A DNA stretch of 64,000 bases from Metopolophium dirhodum (taxonomy: Eukaryota > Arthropoda > Insecta > Hemiptera > Aphididae): the NCBI RefSeq assembly GCF_019925205.1, contig NC_083560.1:24447145-24511144 (forward strand), in the 5' to 3' direction. Shown here in pieces: positions 49,167-60,623 of the stretch. The first letter of the stretch is position 1. Each line of letters opens with the position of its first letter. The notes under the pieces are model-generated. The model searched no databases. It saw nothing but the letters and a program-made list of their open reading frames with translations, and had not been told where the DNA came from. Position numbers and translations under genes: made by a program.

Positions 49167-50600
49167 TTCTGTTGCATTTATTTCTGAATCGAAGTGTTGA
49201 TTTAAAAATAAAATATTTAATTTTGTTACTTGTGTTACATTATTATTATTTTATACCTATATAAAACCAAACTATGACTAATTATTTAATATCTACTAGA
49301 GATGGCAAGATATATCCTAACTTGTGATGGTAATATACGTGTGTTTTACATTATTTGTGAAGTAAATAGGTGAACGGGTATGGTTTCAGCATAAATACCC
49401 TCATGTATTTAGCGATAATTGGAGACAAATATATTATGATTTCTATGTTACATTGATGGAAAATCATAAAAATATAGTGGTCTTGATCGACGTGTTATAG
49501 ATTTGTGTATTTCAAGACAGGTATAGTGATGAAAATCAGTGAAGATTGTAATGAGAGTATAGGTATATTATATTATATAGCTGACGAGTGAGGCTCTATG
49601 AATACAGTTTTTATGATGTTTAAATAAAAATAATAACTTTTAGCAAAAGTATCTATGAAAATACCGGTTTTTAAAGGTAATGTATTAGTTATATATACCT
49701 ATTTTTACAGTGAGATTATGATAATTGAACACATTTTTATTGAATTTATGAAATGTTTACATGTTTTAACATAATATAATGAATGAGTCATAAAACTTGA
49801 AATATATCTAATGCGATATGATTGATGGAATAATTTGCAGACTATAGTTATATGTAATTATTGAGATTTTCGATATTTTAGACATGTCCTTGACATAGAA
49901 ATTATATTTGTATAAGATTTTATCGACATTAATATACCTAATATAATAATTTGGGAGAAATTAAGGTATTTTTATCAATTTTCACTAGAAAAAAAATATA
50001 TATATATATTTCCAAGCTTGTGAAGGTAATATACAAGCGATTTCATGATTATTTTACAAAGTAAGCATATCGAATACCTAATACATGAAAAGTATCAGTG
50101 ATAAGCATCCATGTATAGTATAGATATAACTGTATAAATAATAATAAACTCCTATTATTTTGTATAAAATAAATGCTGGGCCATCTGTGTAAGATATGCG
50201 TTAAAAATAATTGAAATATATATGGTTTACTATATGATATCATAAGTGAAAGATTATCACAGCTTGACGTAGGTACATTTTATTTTGTTTTTGCTAATAT
50301 GTGATGAAAATAACTATAATATAATATTATCTTTCTCATTATCGAATACCATGGAATTTAAATATGATTTTGTAGGTATTATATTACATTTAATTGTAGT
50401 ATTAGTATGCACAGCGACGTTGTGATATATTTCATGTATCTACTGTAAATATATAATAATTAATATATGTTTAAGAATTCAGGTATTAAATAAAATAGGC
50501 ATATATCGAAAGTATTTTATATAAATTATTATTTGAAATAATCAATAGCGTCTATATGTATGCACGAATGCTGTTTAAGTAAATATGTATGCAAATGTAT
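49167..50600. other. Palindrome spacer: gag leader joined to arm-like sequence
   Basis: No gene. The part next to 50600 (50405-50600) is a diverged direct copy of 51735-51930, so it belongs to the same kind of host sequence as the arm. Somewhere around 49200-49260 it abuts the 5' end of the retroelement. No LTR is found here, so the provirus lacks its 5' LTR. The sequence just before 50601 ends in GTAT. Confidence 0.55.
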
Positions 50601-51208
50601 TGTAACAATTATCGTCATCGACATCGTACATTACTCCCTACGTTGAGCACGGCTAATATGCTGAGTGTTAGTAATGACAAATGTGTATATATGTATGAAA
50701 TATATATTATTCTGACGCGATGTTTAGCTCACATCGTGTAAATAACCGACCTAGACGCCTGGCGGGAGTCAGTTATGATAGAATCGACAGTGAGGTAGTC
50801 GATAGAATAGAGTCGGCGGTTGATAGTTGGATGGTCAAGAATGAAGAGTCGACAGTGAGGTGGTCGATAGAGGAACTCGAGGACTGACAACGACCTGAAG
50901 AGGACCTGCGGACGACCAGCTCAACCCACATTTGGACATCGGCGCCCACGACACACCATGGCCCGATCGGTAGCCCGGAGTTATAATTTATAAGTATACT
51001 TTCAATATTGTAACTTGTAGTAAATAATAATAATACATCAATAACAGATATATATATATATACATTACGTTGAGTACTTGCTTCACATAAGGTAACCCTG
51101 ATCCCTAGTAATAATATCACACACCGAGGTCGAGTCTCCGAGACCTCGTTAATATAAACAGAACGACACCGGAATGGGGAAGAGCCCAGGTGAAGAGGAG
51201 ACGTTACA
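50601..51208 (+). repeat. 608-bp solo LTR with GTAT target duplication
   Basis: Begins TGTAACAATTATCG and ends GACGTTACA, reverse complement of the LTR at 41107-41714. It is flanked on both sides by GTAT (50597-50600 and 51209-51212), a 4-bp target duplication. No internal retroelement sequence is attached in the LTR's own orientation, and no polypurine tract or primer site is adjacent, so it reads as a solo LTR. It contains GTTATTTACACG-type TATA-like sequence in its minus direction. Confidence 0.8.
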
Positions 51209-53807
51209 GTATGTACGTGTGTATGTGTGTGCATGTATGTATGTATTAACTATTATATTATAGTGCAACGATATGTTTCGGATGTTGAGACTTGTAATAA
51301 TGACTCGTTATAGTGATGGTCATGCATTTAGATACATTTAATAACTAAACTTTATATATGCCTTTGATGGTAATAAACTAGACATGGGTATGATATTTTT
51401 TATAATATTACATATTATTTAATGAAATTATGATATTTTTGCCCATTTTTTACTAAAATATTGTGATGTTTCCATAATATGCTTTATTGAAATTTTGATA
51501 TTTTTACTTATTTTAGCAAGATTTCTGTATTTACACACAGACAGCAATGTTTTTTTTTTTTTTTTTTATCAAAATCAGTACATTTTAATGTGTATTCACA
51601 TTGTTGAGTATATTTTTAGGTTTCTGCATAAATTCTACCTACGTATTTAACGAAAAAATGAGTAAATTATAATATATGATCAGGTACTATATTGCATTTA
51701 ATTGTTGAATATTGGATATCGTTACATCAGTATCCACGGCGACGTTGTGATATATTTCATGTACCTATCTAATGTAAATATATAATAATTAATATATGTT
51801 AAAGAATCCAGGTATTGAATAAATTATATACCGAAAATATTTTATATGAATTATTATTTGAAATGATCGAGTCTATGTATGTATGTATGTATGTATGAAT
51901 ACTGTTTAAATATATAAGAATATCAAATATGTAAGGATATAGGTATACAAGTGTGTGCATACTATGTAAGTAATATATGTGTATGCCTATATTATGTAGA
52001 TGACTTATTGATGTGTACCTATATATATATATATGAATTTTTATATGTATATATAGTTATGTTAACTATAAAATATGTTTAGGCGTTTGTAATATCGAAT
52101 ATGTGTATATGATTTAATGTGGGTTTTCATAATAACATACTAGGTATCGCGTATTCATGTAGGTAACTATAGAACTAAGTGATGGGATGATAATAGTTTT
52201 TAGTATTATTTTTTTTTTTACTTATTGTTATATATATATATATTATAATTCTCACTACACTTGACGAATAATAATAACAATAATAACAGTTAAAGAGATT
52301 TATTTTTTCTCGTATATACCTATAATCCATGTATGTATATATAAGCTATGATTTTAGTCTAATGTAATCTCATACAATATTTCAATGTATGTATGATTGA
52401 TTAAAAATATAAGTATCTGTAATATTATTCAGGATAGGTTAGCCTGATAGTATTGTGTATATAAACATACAATTACAAGAATGTATGTATGTTCCCACAT
52501 GTATGCACATTGTAGCATGAGCTTGTATGGAAAATGACTAATAATATGAAAATTGTTAATTGTTAAATTGATAAAGATGTTGGTAAGATAGGTACTACAG
52601 ATGTGCCGTTAATTATTGTATATTTCTAAATTTAGGTAATAAACCGCATAAAGTATCTGCTGAAATGAGAGATATTGTTAATAGTTCTTAATTTTCCGAT
52701 ATTATAACTTATACAATAATATATGGCGGTGGTGTTATATGCCTGTGTGTATGACGGTAAAATAAAAATATTATACAAGTGATATGACTGTTGTACGTAT
52801 GTGCTGATAAAATATACGCATTGGCCACTTGAGTGATATGTAAGTTGTTGATGTGCAAGCACACATGCGTTTTCTCATATGTAAGCGTGAAAAAATATGT
52901 TTTTGAGAGTGTTTCGTTGGTGGTGACTGTGACTGGTAATGTTGTGTGTTTTTCCCGTGTACATGCATGAATTAATATATACATATATATGTCGGTCAGG
53001 TTATTGATAATATGTAAGTTGTTGTATGCGCGTTCGTGTATGTGTTTTCTCATGCACAGGTATGAAAAATATCGAACACGAGATCAGAGGATCAAGGGAT
53101 CAAGAATACTGAATAAGTGATAGGTAATGATTAAGGATTAGTGATCAAGAGGGGTATATGTGTAATAATAATATGGTAGGTGTGATACATAATGTAAAAA
53201 ATAAATATTACACAAGTGATAATGGCTTTTACATGTATGTTTTTCTCATTCGTTCTTAAAATATATCAATATTGTTGGTTAACAATAGTTAAGGTTTTAT
53301 TAGCAAACAAACATGTAGATGCATGACTAGTCTTGATAAATGTTGTTTTTCTCAGATGTATTACATAACAATTGATCAAGACGTTGTTTGATACATAATG
53401 TATCCGTTGATTCGAAAGTATAAAGGAGATATGAAAATTAATATACTGTTGGATATATAATATGGATGAGGCATCATATACGTTTTTATATATTATTACC
53501 TAGAAGATGACGAAATACCGAGAAATATATGTTACTCAGATAATGATACAATTTCATAATCCATTTAATGGATAAGTAAGAACCTTGTAAATATTTATTG
53601 TAAACCTTAATATTATTTTAATAATTGAAAATACTTTTTATATATCGTGTCTTTTTGTTTCATATAAACTATTTAATTTCCTATAAATATTAGAATAATC
53701 TACGTCTCACATTGCGTAGGTGCTGGTGCGGGGTGTTTGGCGAATGTTGATTGAGACGGCTGTGGTGTAACCTTATGTAGCATTATTACCAATAAATAAA
53801 AAAACTT

Positions 53808-53925
53808 TGTATCATGATCGGGGGGACGATCAGTTAAATATAATATATTCAGGGAGAATCGTAGGATCCTATAGATATAAATAGGTTAGGGGCAGATATG
53901 TAAATATCAGAATCTTAAATAATAT
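53808..53925 (+). repeat. LTR-like sequence family 2 (right arm)
   Basis: Begins TGTATCATGATCGGGGGG. Just upstream, AATAAATAAAAAAA could be a poly(A) signal of a different unit. Relatives are its mirror at 38390-38507 and the fragment at 12829-12948. The 3' extent is unknown. Confidence 0.4.
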
Positions 53926-55714
53926 ATTTAAATTACTAGGATTCCATTTCAGTTATAATTATGGTTTATTGTCTACTAAGCACTGACAAATAGTAATAAT
54001 ACTCGCAAATATAATATTCCTAAGCTATATTCTATTATAATATGTGACTGTATCGTAGTCATACATAGTCGTAGTGTGTATTGAGATATGAGGTGTATAG
54101 TGAACTGCTTTATTAATCCATGGTGTGTGTTGGTCATAGCCCTTGCAATTATGTGTGTGTGTTTTAATATTAATGTATCGATCAGCAGTTAATCGTACAT
54201 AAGGTAGAGTTCGTATTATACACATAAGTGTTATGAAACATATAAATATGTTATATTATTATATTTATAATTGTTACAACTTGTTTTTAAATATCACGGT
54301 TGTTTTTATTTTACACAAAAATTAAAATATTAAAATGAAAAGTAAGTATAAGCATATTTGTGTTTAATTCAAATATATTAGATTAAATGTTGTATTATTT
54401 CAAACATTAAAATAAATGTAGTAGGTATATAAACGGTGAAGTCGAAATAGGATACTATAATTTTTGCCTTTAGTGACCAAACTATATACTCAAAGACGAC
54501 GTCCAAGACCCTCAGAGTCGATATCGTCTATTCTCCTTAGTCAGTATACCTACTAGTTACACAAATTCATAATATTGTGTGTCATAAATATATAATTTTG
54601 TGTATGTTGTCGAGTAATCCTTTGAGCTGTATAAAATAGTTAAATCTATGTATTTTAATAGGAATTACAATTTTGTAGTCGTAATTGACGAGGGATGGCG
54701 GGGGTGAAAATACTTTCTAGGGTGGATGGATTGGAATGTTTAAATGCATCCACGTAATTGCGACTATGTTTTTTGTAAGTATGACTTTTGTGTCTTAATA
54801 TATTGATATGTACCTAAGCTGTATAATATGTTTGGTTGTGTGTGTGTTTGTGATGTTGTATGTGTGAATATATGTACATAAACTAAATATAAATGAATAC
54901 TGCATATACATATATATTATAATATGTTTGGGTGTTTGTGATACCTGATGAATGTGTGTATGTATGTATATAATATGCGACTATGTAAGTATCTAAATAT
55001 GTATGAACTATCCTATGGGTATATGAGTGTAAGTGTGTTGTGCTAGAGAAATGTGTGAATGAAACTCATCATCATCTGTAAACGATTAAACGATTGACCA
55101 TATTATATACATATATATATATATTATAATTAATATTTCCGTATGTTGTCGGGGAGAGGAATGTGTGAATGCAAGCGAATGTACCTATATTCCGACGTGT
55201 ATATTTTGAAAATAAATATTTTTACAAGTTTATGTCTGTGTGTGTTTGAGATTTATTCTCATGTATAACGAAGGACTGGGTGGCTTGTTTGTATACTATA
55301 TGGAATACTGGAATCGTGTGTGTGTGTGTGTGTGTATATGTGATGTGATGTGATATGAATGTATGTATCTATGCATGCATGCGTGTACCTATGTATGATA
55401 AGGTATATAATATATATGTTGAGCTTGTGTGTGTTGTAAATATTATTATATAAGTTCAGAATGAAAACTGATGAGTACTGTATAGTGTGTAATACCATAT
55501 TATAGTTTGTATGTGTATGGTTATATCATATTTATATGAATAAATATACCTATGCGTTTTATTGATATGTAAGTAATAAGTATATAATATTATGGTATAA
55601 TATTTGTATATAGGTATGTGTGAATGTGTGATGTTGTAGGTACCTTATATTATATTATGAGCATAACGTATGTTCGTATATATGTATGTATGTATGTATG
55701 TGTGTGTGGGTATG

Positions 55715-55745
<31 letters not shown>

Positions 55746-56073
55746 GTGTGTATGTATGCATGTATGTGTATGTGTGTTTGTATGTATGTATATATAAGTT
55801 CAGAATGAAAACTGAAGAGTACTGTATAATGTTTAATAGTATATTATAGTTTGTATGTGTATGGTTATATCATATTTATATGATGCGTTTTATTGATATG
55901 TAAGTAATAAGTGTATAAATTGTATAATAATATGTTCAGGGGTTTGTGATAATGATGTGTGTATAATTGTTTAGATATATGTAAATACCTATGTATATTA
56001 TATGTAGACTATATTATAATATATTTGAGTGTGTGTTTGTTTGAGAGGTATAACGTGTGTGTATGTATGTATG

Positions 56074-56106
<33 letters not shown>

Positions 56107-56330
56107 GTGTATGTGTGTTTGTACATAAGTGCGTATGTAAGTAGGTATTTATAGATGTGATAACTGATAACATAGATATGATAACGCGTTGGCGGGCTCG
56201 CGCGCGTTCGCGGCGGCCCTTTGTAAGGTATAGTGGTTGTGGTGGTGGGGGGAAATTATACATCTCGTACGTATGCAAACGATTGTCGTAAACACCAGTT
56301 AAATGAGATAGAATATACCTTGTAATCATA

Positions 56331-56405
56331 AGCGAGTAAGTTGCGCAGCGGTGTGGTTGTCGTATGGAAAGCGATCGGTTCGAGTTCGAATCCGGTTCGG
56401 CAAAA
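56331..56405 (+). other. tRNA-like sequence, probably SINE or tRNA remnant
   Basis: A box-like TTGCGCAGCGG (56341-56351) and B box-like AGTTCGAATCC (56383-56393) are at tRNA spacing, followed by GGTTCGGCAAAAAAG. The T-stem does not pair properly, so a functional tRNA is unlikely. It lies in the part of the right arm absent from the left arm. Confidence 0.45.
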
Positions 56406-56541
56406 AAGTTTTTAAATTATTTTACGCGGCTAATTGATAGGGAAGAGTGGCGGGGGGATTATCGTACAAGTGCGTGATTGATGGTGGGGGTATATGAAGA
56501 GCGGGGTAGCGGGGGGAATGTCGTGTACGTATGTGATAGAT

Positions 56542-56565
56542 CTGCTCAACCCATGGGTTGAGCAG
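56542..56565. repeat. Perfect 24-bp palindrome with repeated GGGTTGAGC words
   Basis: CTGCTCAACCCA is followed directly by its reverse complement. The word GGGTTGAGC recurs four times in 56555-56640; the left arm keeps three of these copies (36483-36535). This marks the outer end of the palindrome arms. Confidence 0.75.
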
Positions 56566-56685
56566 AGGTGTATAGATGTATACGGGTTGAGCAACTGGTT
56601 TCGCGGGTTGAGCCATCAGGTATAGGGTTGAGCCAGCAGGCTGGGTGGGGTTCCAGAACTCTCTTTTTTATCCTACTCGCATGCG

Positions 56686-57064
56686 TTGGGTACGATTGGT
56701 CAGTCCTGTGTCGAGCGGAACACCGGAATTGGAGGTCGAGGAATGTCGGACGTACAACCTAATCTAACCTTTTTTTACGCAGGTTTTGTCAGCTGGTGTG
56801 CTCAATAACTGTCAATGTTGATACGATCGACCTGGGTCGGAGTCGTCGATTGAGAAACCTGGTGTCGGACGGTAACGCGAGTCGAGGGGACACGTCGTTC
56901 GAACGTGGTGAGCCAAAAACGATGGACTGTCCCCGTCGGCCGTCGCACATCGAGTCGTTGGTGGCGTGAGATCATTGTATTCTTAAGCAGTGCTCCTCAT
57001 GACGAGTGGGGTGGGAGGGGGTACAGAGGATCGGAGTTATCCAATTAATTTTAGCGTACCGTAT
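56686..57064. other. GC-rich gene-free stretch beyond the right arm
   Basis: CpG-rich sequence (for example GGTAACGCGAGTCGAGGGG) without a supported frame; nothing recognised. Confidence 0.4.
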
Positions 57065-57415
57065 TTTAAGTACTTATAATAGGACTACCCTAAAGAGAAG
57101 TTACCTTAATATGTCGAACGGTTTGGCCACAAAATCCAATACTGGTCCGATATACACTGTACATTTCACTAGGTGTGTTATTTGTCGGTCTTTAACCTTT
57201 AGTTATCAAAAGTAGTTTACAATTTTATTTTTATTTTGACCAGTATAATAATTGCTGATTTTTAGGTTAGGTTTTTGAAAATGTTTTTATAACATTAACT
57301 TCTCGATTTTTCTAGTTCAAAAAAATCTCTGACCATAAACTTCAAAGGAGGTTTTTGGAAGAAAATTGGATCTTGTTTGAACTTTGGGAGTTTGAAATAG
57401 AAAATGTTCGGAAAC
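57065..57415 (+). repeat. 355-bp dispersed direct repeat, copy 2
   Basis: Second copy of 32020-32375, same orientation, with scattered substitutions and a short internal deletion near 57135. Confidence 0.8.
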
Positions 57416-59518
57416 GGCCGATTCTGAAAAACAAATTAGATTATATTTTTTAGTTTTTATACAGGTTCACTCATTAATATATATACAGGTAATATGGTAC
57501 CTATATTATATCGCAATCATACCTGCCTAACGCGTGTTAAATACATCGTTTATTTATATTAAAAATAACACCCACGAGGGCACACCGAGTACAGTGCAAA
57601 TACATAAAAAATATTATTATATTTACCTACATAGGCTATTAAAAGATATGCAACAAATTCTAGGACTGGTTTGTTATATCCCCGCTAGGGCATGTGAAAA
57701 CTGTATAGACCACCCATGTTTGTCTCGTCGCCAACTATAATTTTTGTAAATGTAGAATATTGTAGATGTATCTTTATCAAAATTCTAATAACTGGTTGCT
57801 GAATTAATAAAAGAAATCTAAAGTATTCGAAAATATTCTAGTGTATTTAAAAATTCCATAAACAGAATTTGAAAAAAATATGTGTAATAAAGTAAAAATG
57901 GGGTGAGCATGCTTAAAAAATCACTTTGTTTAATATCAACTCCAAGCCTGACGAGAGGAATCATTCGTTTAAAAATAAACTATGAAATTATTGAAATATT
58001 AAAAATGCAAAATAATAAATTATATATATTTATTACACGGAAACGAACTTATGAAAACTTAAATTATATTAATATTACCTATAGAATTTCAACTTTGAAG
58101 ACAAATCCATAAGATATATGCATAATATATAATATATTAATAATATATTCAAGTAAACTTTCAAATAAAAATGTTGAATTTTCATCATTATTTTGTATTA
58201 ATATAAATATTTAGGTATAAGTAGACGAATAGTATTATAAATCATTCATATTTTTGTATGCAACACACGCCAAGCAAATAAAAAATTTACAAGACCCAAA
58301 CAGAAAATAGCGGTCATGACCAGGCCAACACTGCGGCTAGGTATATAATAATATTAGGATATCATTGATTATGAATACTATGTTGGTATTCATAACCAAT
58401 GATAATACCTCTTAACTCGATACAATAATATTATCGTTGTATTTTGAAAATAATTATTTTCGTCTTCGTGCTACGTCCGGGCTTATAATTTCATGGTCAT
58501 AAAAAAGTGTTCAAAACAAATTTTCCGATATTATTATAGGTGAAGACTACCGTCTATATCGTGTAATAACAAAATAATAAAAGTGTATTTGTGGTTCTGG
58601 TGTACAGTAGACGAAGGTGTCAAGTGTGTCACGTAGTTGAGGAGTAAGTCGCCGCATTGGCGCATCTACAGGTTGTGTGTGGGGGTTATAACCCCCTGAA
58701 GACCAAAATATGTTCTACAATAATATGAATATTTAATATTTATTATGTGTAAACCACCATTAAACCAATGGGAGAGGGGGTACAACTTAAAGCGCCATTT
58801 GTTATTTACCAGTACTTAGCCAAGGATTGGCACAACTACAAGACCACTGGCCCTTGCTCACTATTTAATCGGCCCCTGTAATATTGGTTCATCACTGGCT
58901 ACCAGTAGTACTTTTTCAGTTCAAGTGTAGTGCTGGATACAATTTTTGCCAGTGATGTGCCTGTAAGGGCCAGCCAACTGTTGAGAAGCCAGTACATGCA
59001 CATTACAGTACCCTTTGTTTGTGTCGGCGTAGGACAAACATTTCCAATTGGGATTGGAACTTATTGGTACGAAATGCGATATTTTAAGTTGTAGAAGTGA
59101 AACACAAATGATTTAAATATTAAATTAATCAGAGTGCCCTCGGGAATTTTTTTATCATAAATGTTTAATAACCTACGAATTGTAAGTACCGTAGTACACA
59201 TAGAAAAACTAGTGGTACTAAGTCAATTTTTATTTTAGAATCTTTTTAACTTTATATGTTAGTTATTTGATTCCTAATTATAGATGTTCGAAATAAGAAT
59301 ACATACATTATAATAAAAGTCAAATTTATGTGACAGGGATAGTGTTAAATACTTAAAATCAGTTTGGCATCGAAAGGGTTGATGACTGAAATTTATTTAA
59401 GCGCACTTTCATACATTTTTATAATTTACAGGCAATATAAGTATATAAGTATCAGCTCATTGGCTTCGTTTTCCTATTAATACGAGTAGTATATATTTGT
59501 ATGTTCACAGCCAGCTTT
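57416..59518. other. AT-rich region; one strong hairpin, no gene
   Basis: 58361-58378 (ATCATTGATTATGAATAC) pairs with 58386-58403 with one mismatch around a seven-base loop, a pre-miRNA-sized or MITE-like hairpin. Around 58686-58702 a small GGGGGTTATAACCCCC palindrome is present. Several 60-70-codon frames show no domain. Confidence 0.45.
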
Positions 59519-59520
59519 TC

Positions 59521-59580
59521 CACGGTAAAAATTTTTTTTCAAGGGGGAATGTCCCCCTTGGAGCACTCAGATTTACCGTG
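59521..59580. repeat. 60-bp nested foldback upstream of the BIR gene
   Basis: Outer arms CACGGTAAA / TTTACCGTG (59521-59529 and 59572-59580) enclose an inner perfect hairpin CAAGGGGGA-ATG-TCCCCCTTG (59540-59560). Possibly a tiny MITE; it lies about 260 bp upstream of the BIR start codon. Confidence 0.75.
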
Positions 59581-59840
59581 TAACACATTTCACACTGATT
59601 GTTAGTAAATTTTACCTCAAAAAAATGTACTGTATTTCATTTTTACTCATGTTGGTTACACTGATTTTTTTAATAATGATAAAAACATTATTTATTATTT
59701 ACAATAATTTTAAGCTGATTGCTGATTATTTTTTTCATATTCAGTTACTAATGATCCATCGTTCACTCAAGTCGTGTCTCATTTTTCTTTATTTTCTCAA
59801 AGTTTTATTAAATTGTATAAGTTATTTAATTTCTTCAAAA

Positions 59841-60239
59841 ATGAATTTTCAAAAATGCGCAAACGATGTCCAGTCATTGGTCGATCAAATACGATTCAAT
59901 TCAACGCCAGCGTATCCAGAATTCTCTGCATTTGTATCTAGGTTACGATCTTTTAAAAGTTTTCCTCCAAATACCGGTCAGAATAAGTACAAGCTCTCGG
60001 AATGCGGATTTTACTATATCAATCTCGATGACGCAGTTCAATGTCATTGGTGTGGAGTAATTCTACATAGTTTTGAAATCGATGATAATTGTTTTATAGA
60101 ACATACCCGATTCTCACCAAAATGTTTATATGTATTATTAATGAAAGGTAATCAGTTTGTTCAAAAAGTCTTAAGTAAATATTGTAAAACCGAAGTTATT
60201 TGTAATTGTGAAACCGGTTCGTACGACACCATTTGTTAA
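59841..60239 (+). CDS. Single-BIR (IAP-repeat) protein, 132 aa
   Basis: A BIR zinc domain is clear: LSECGFYYINLDDAVQCHWCG with Cys68 and Cys71, then EHTRFSPKC with His88 and Cys95, giving the exact C-x2-C-x16-H-x6-C spacing of the family. The upstream arginine-containing helix (FVSRLRSF, residues 31-38) matches the usual BIR start. I chose the ATG at 59841; the frame is open 72 codons further upstream, but that part is hydrophobic low-complexity translation. The C-terminus is a short Cys-rich tail (residues 115-132), with no RING or CARD. BIR proteins bind caspases or IAP antagonists, or act in cytokinesis; a lone-BIR protein is typical of viral and insect-expanded IAP relatives. An AATAAA signal follows near 60287. 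Either a host IAP relative or a gene of viral origin. Confidence 0.8.
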   Translation: MNFQKCANDVQSLVDQIRFNSTPAYPEFSAFVSRLRSFKSFPPNTGQNKYKLSECGFYYINLDDAVQCHWCGVILHSFEIDDNCFIEHTRFSPKCLYVLLMKGNQFVQKVLSKYCKTEVICNCETGSYDTIC

Positions 60240-60516
60240 ATCATGTTTTTTTTATATAATATACTGTTTATAATATTTGCTCTATTGAATAAAAAAAAAA
60301 AATAAAAAAAAATTGAATGTTTTATCTTAAATGTTTTATTATTCGATTTAATATCTTGTGGACGTATAGCCTAGCGGGTTAGTGCGTATATAATAATTTA
60401 AAATGTTTTTCAGGTATCAGGTTAGTAAGTATATGTAAATTCCCTCTCTAGTATGCACTAATTCGCTAACTGTACGTTCACATTTTTTGCATTTTTTTTT
60501 TTATCCGAGTTTTTAG

Positions 60517-60551
60517 TATATAATATGACTGCAAAGGAAAAAACTAACAGT
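60517..60551 (+). promoter_or_regulatory. TATA box plus CAGT initiator
   Basis: TATATAA at 60517-60523 and CAGT at 60548-60551, 31 bases apart, 73 bp before the start codon at 60624. This is the common arthropod (and insect DNA virus early) core promoter layout. Confidence 0.5.
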
Positions 60552-60623
60552 CCAATGTATAACTCCTAACAGTTATATCCTACTTTTTATTGTGTACTTT
60601 TTTAGCAAAAAAAAAACTTCATT

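Larger units (their letters stand above)
50601..56685 (-). repeat. Right arm of the giant palindrome (~6.1 kb)
   Basis: Reverse complement of the left arm, with about 806 extra bases between the positions matching left 36470 and 36817. The extra part includes a tandem duplication (55795-55990 repeats 55450-55620), a tRNA-like sequence and a GC-rich block. Single-base differences to the left arm are few (for example near 53413 and in the LTR patch). Rich in GTAT tandem words (55680-55745). Coding capacity not supported. Confidence 0.92.

Noticed and set aside
47196..49200. Plus-strand frames opposite gag and pro (for example 47196-47615)
   Set aside because: Antisense shadows of Asn-rich and AT-rich codons; Ile-rich and without domains.
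56331..56405. Functional tRNA gene
   Set aside because: Boxes A and B are present but the T-stem and acceptor stem do not pair.
36439..56685. Reading the palindrome as a Polinton/Maverick with long terminal inverted repeats
   Set aside because: No DNA polymerase B, integrase, packaging ATPase or capsid genes are present. The coding content is retroelement-type, and the inner arm ends are LTRs.
59625..59840. Hydrophobic N-terminal extension of the BIR frame
   Set aside because: Low-complexity Leu/Ile/Phe translation of AT-rich DNA; the internal ATG at 59841 gives a normal BIR protein.
60356..60440. tRNA-like start TAGCCTAGCGGGTTAGTGCG
   Set aside because: Matches an A box only; the B box and a cloverleaf are missing.
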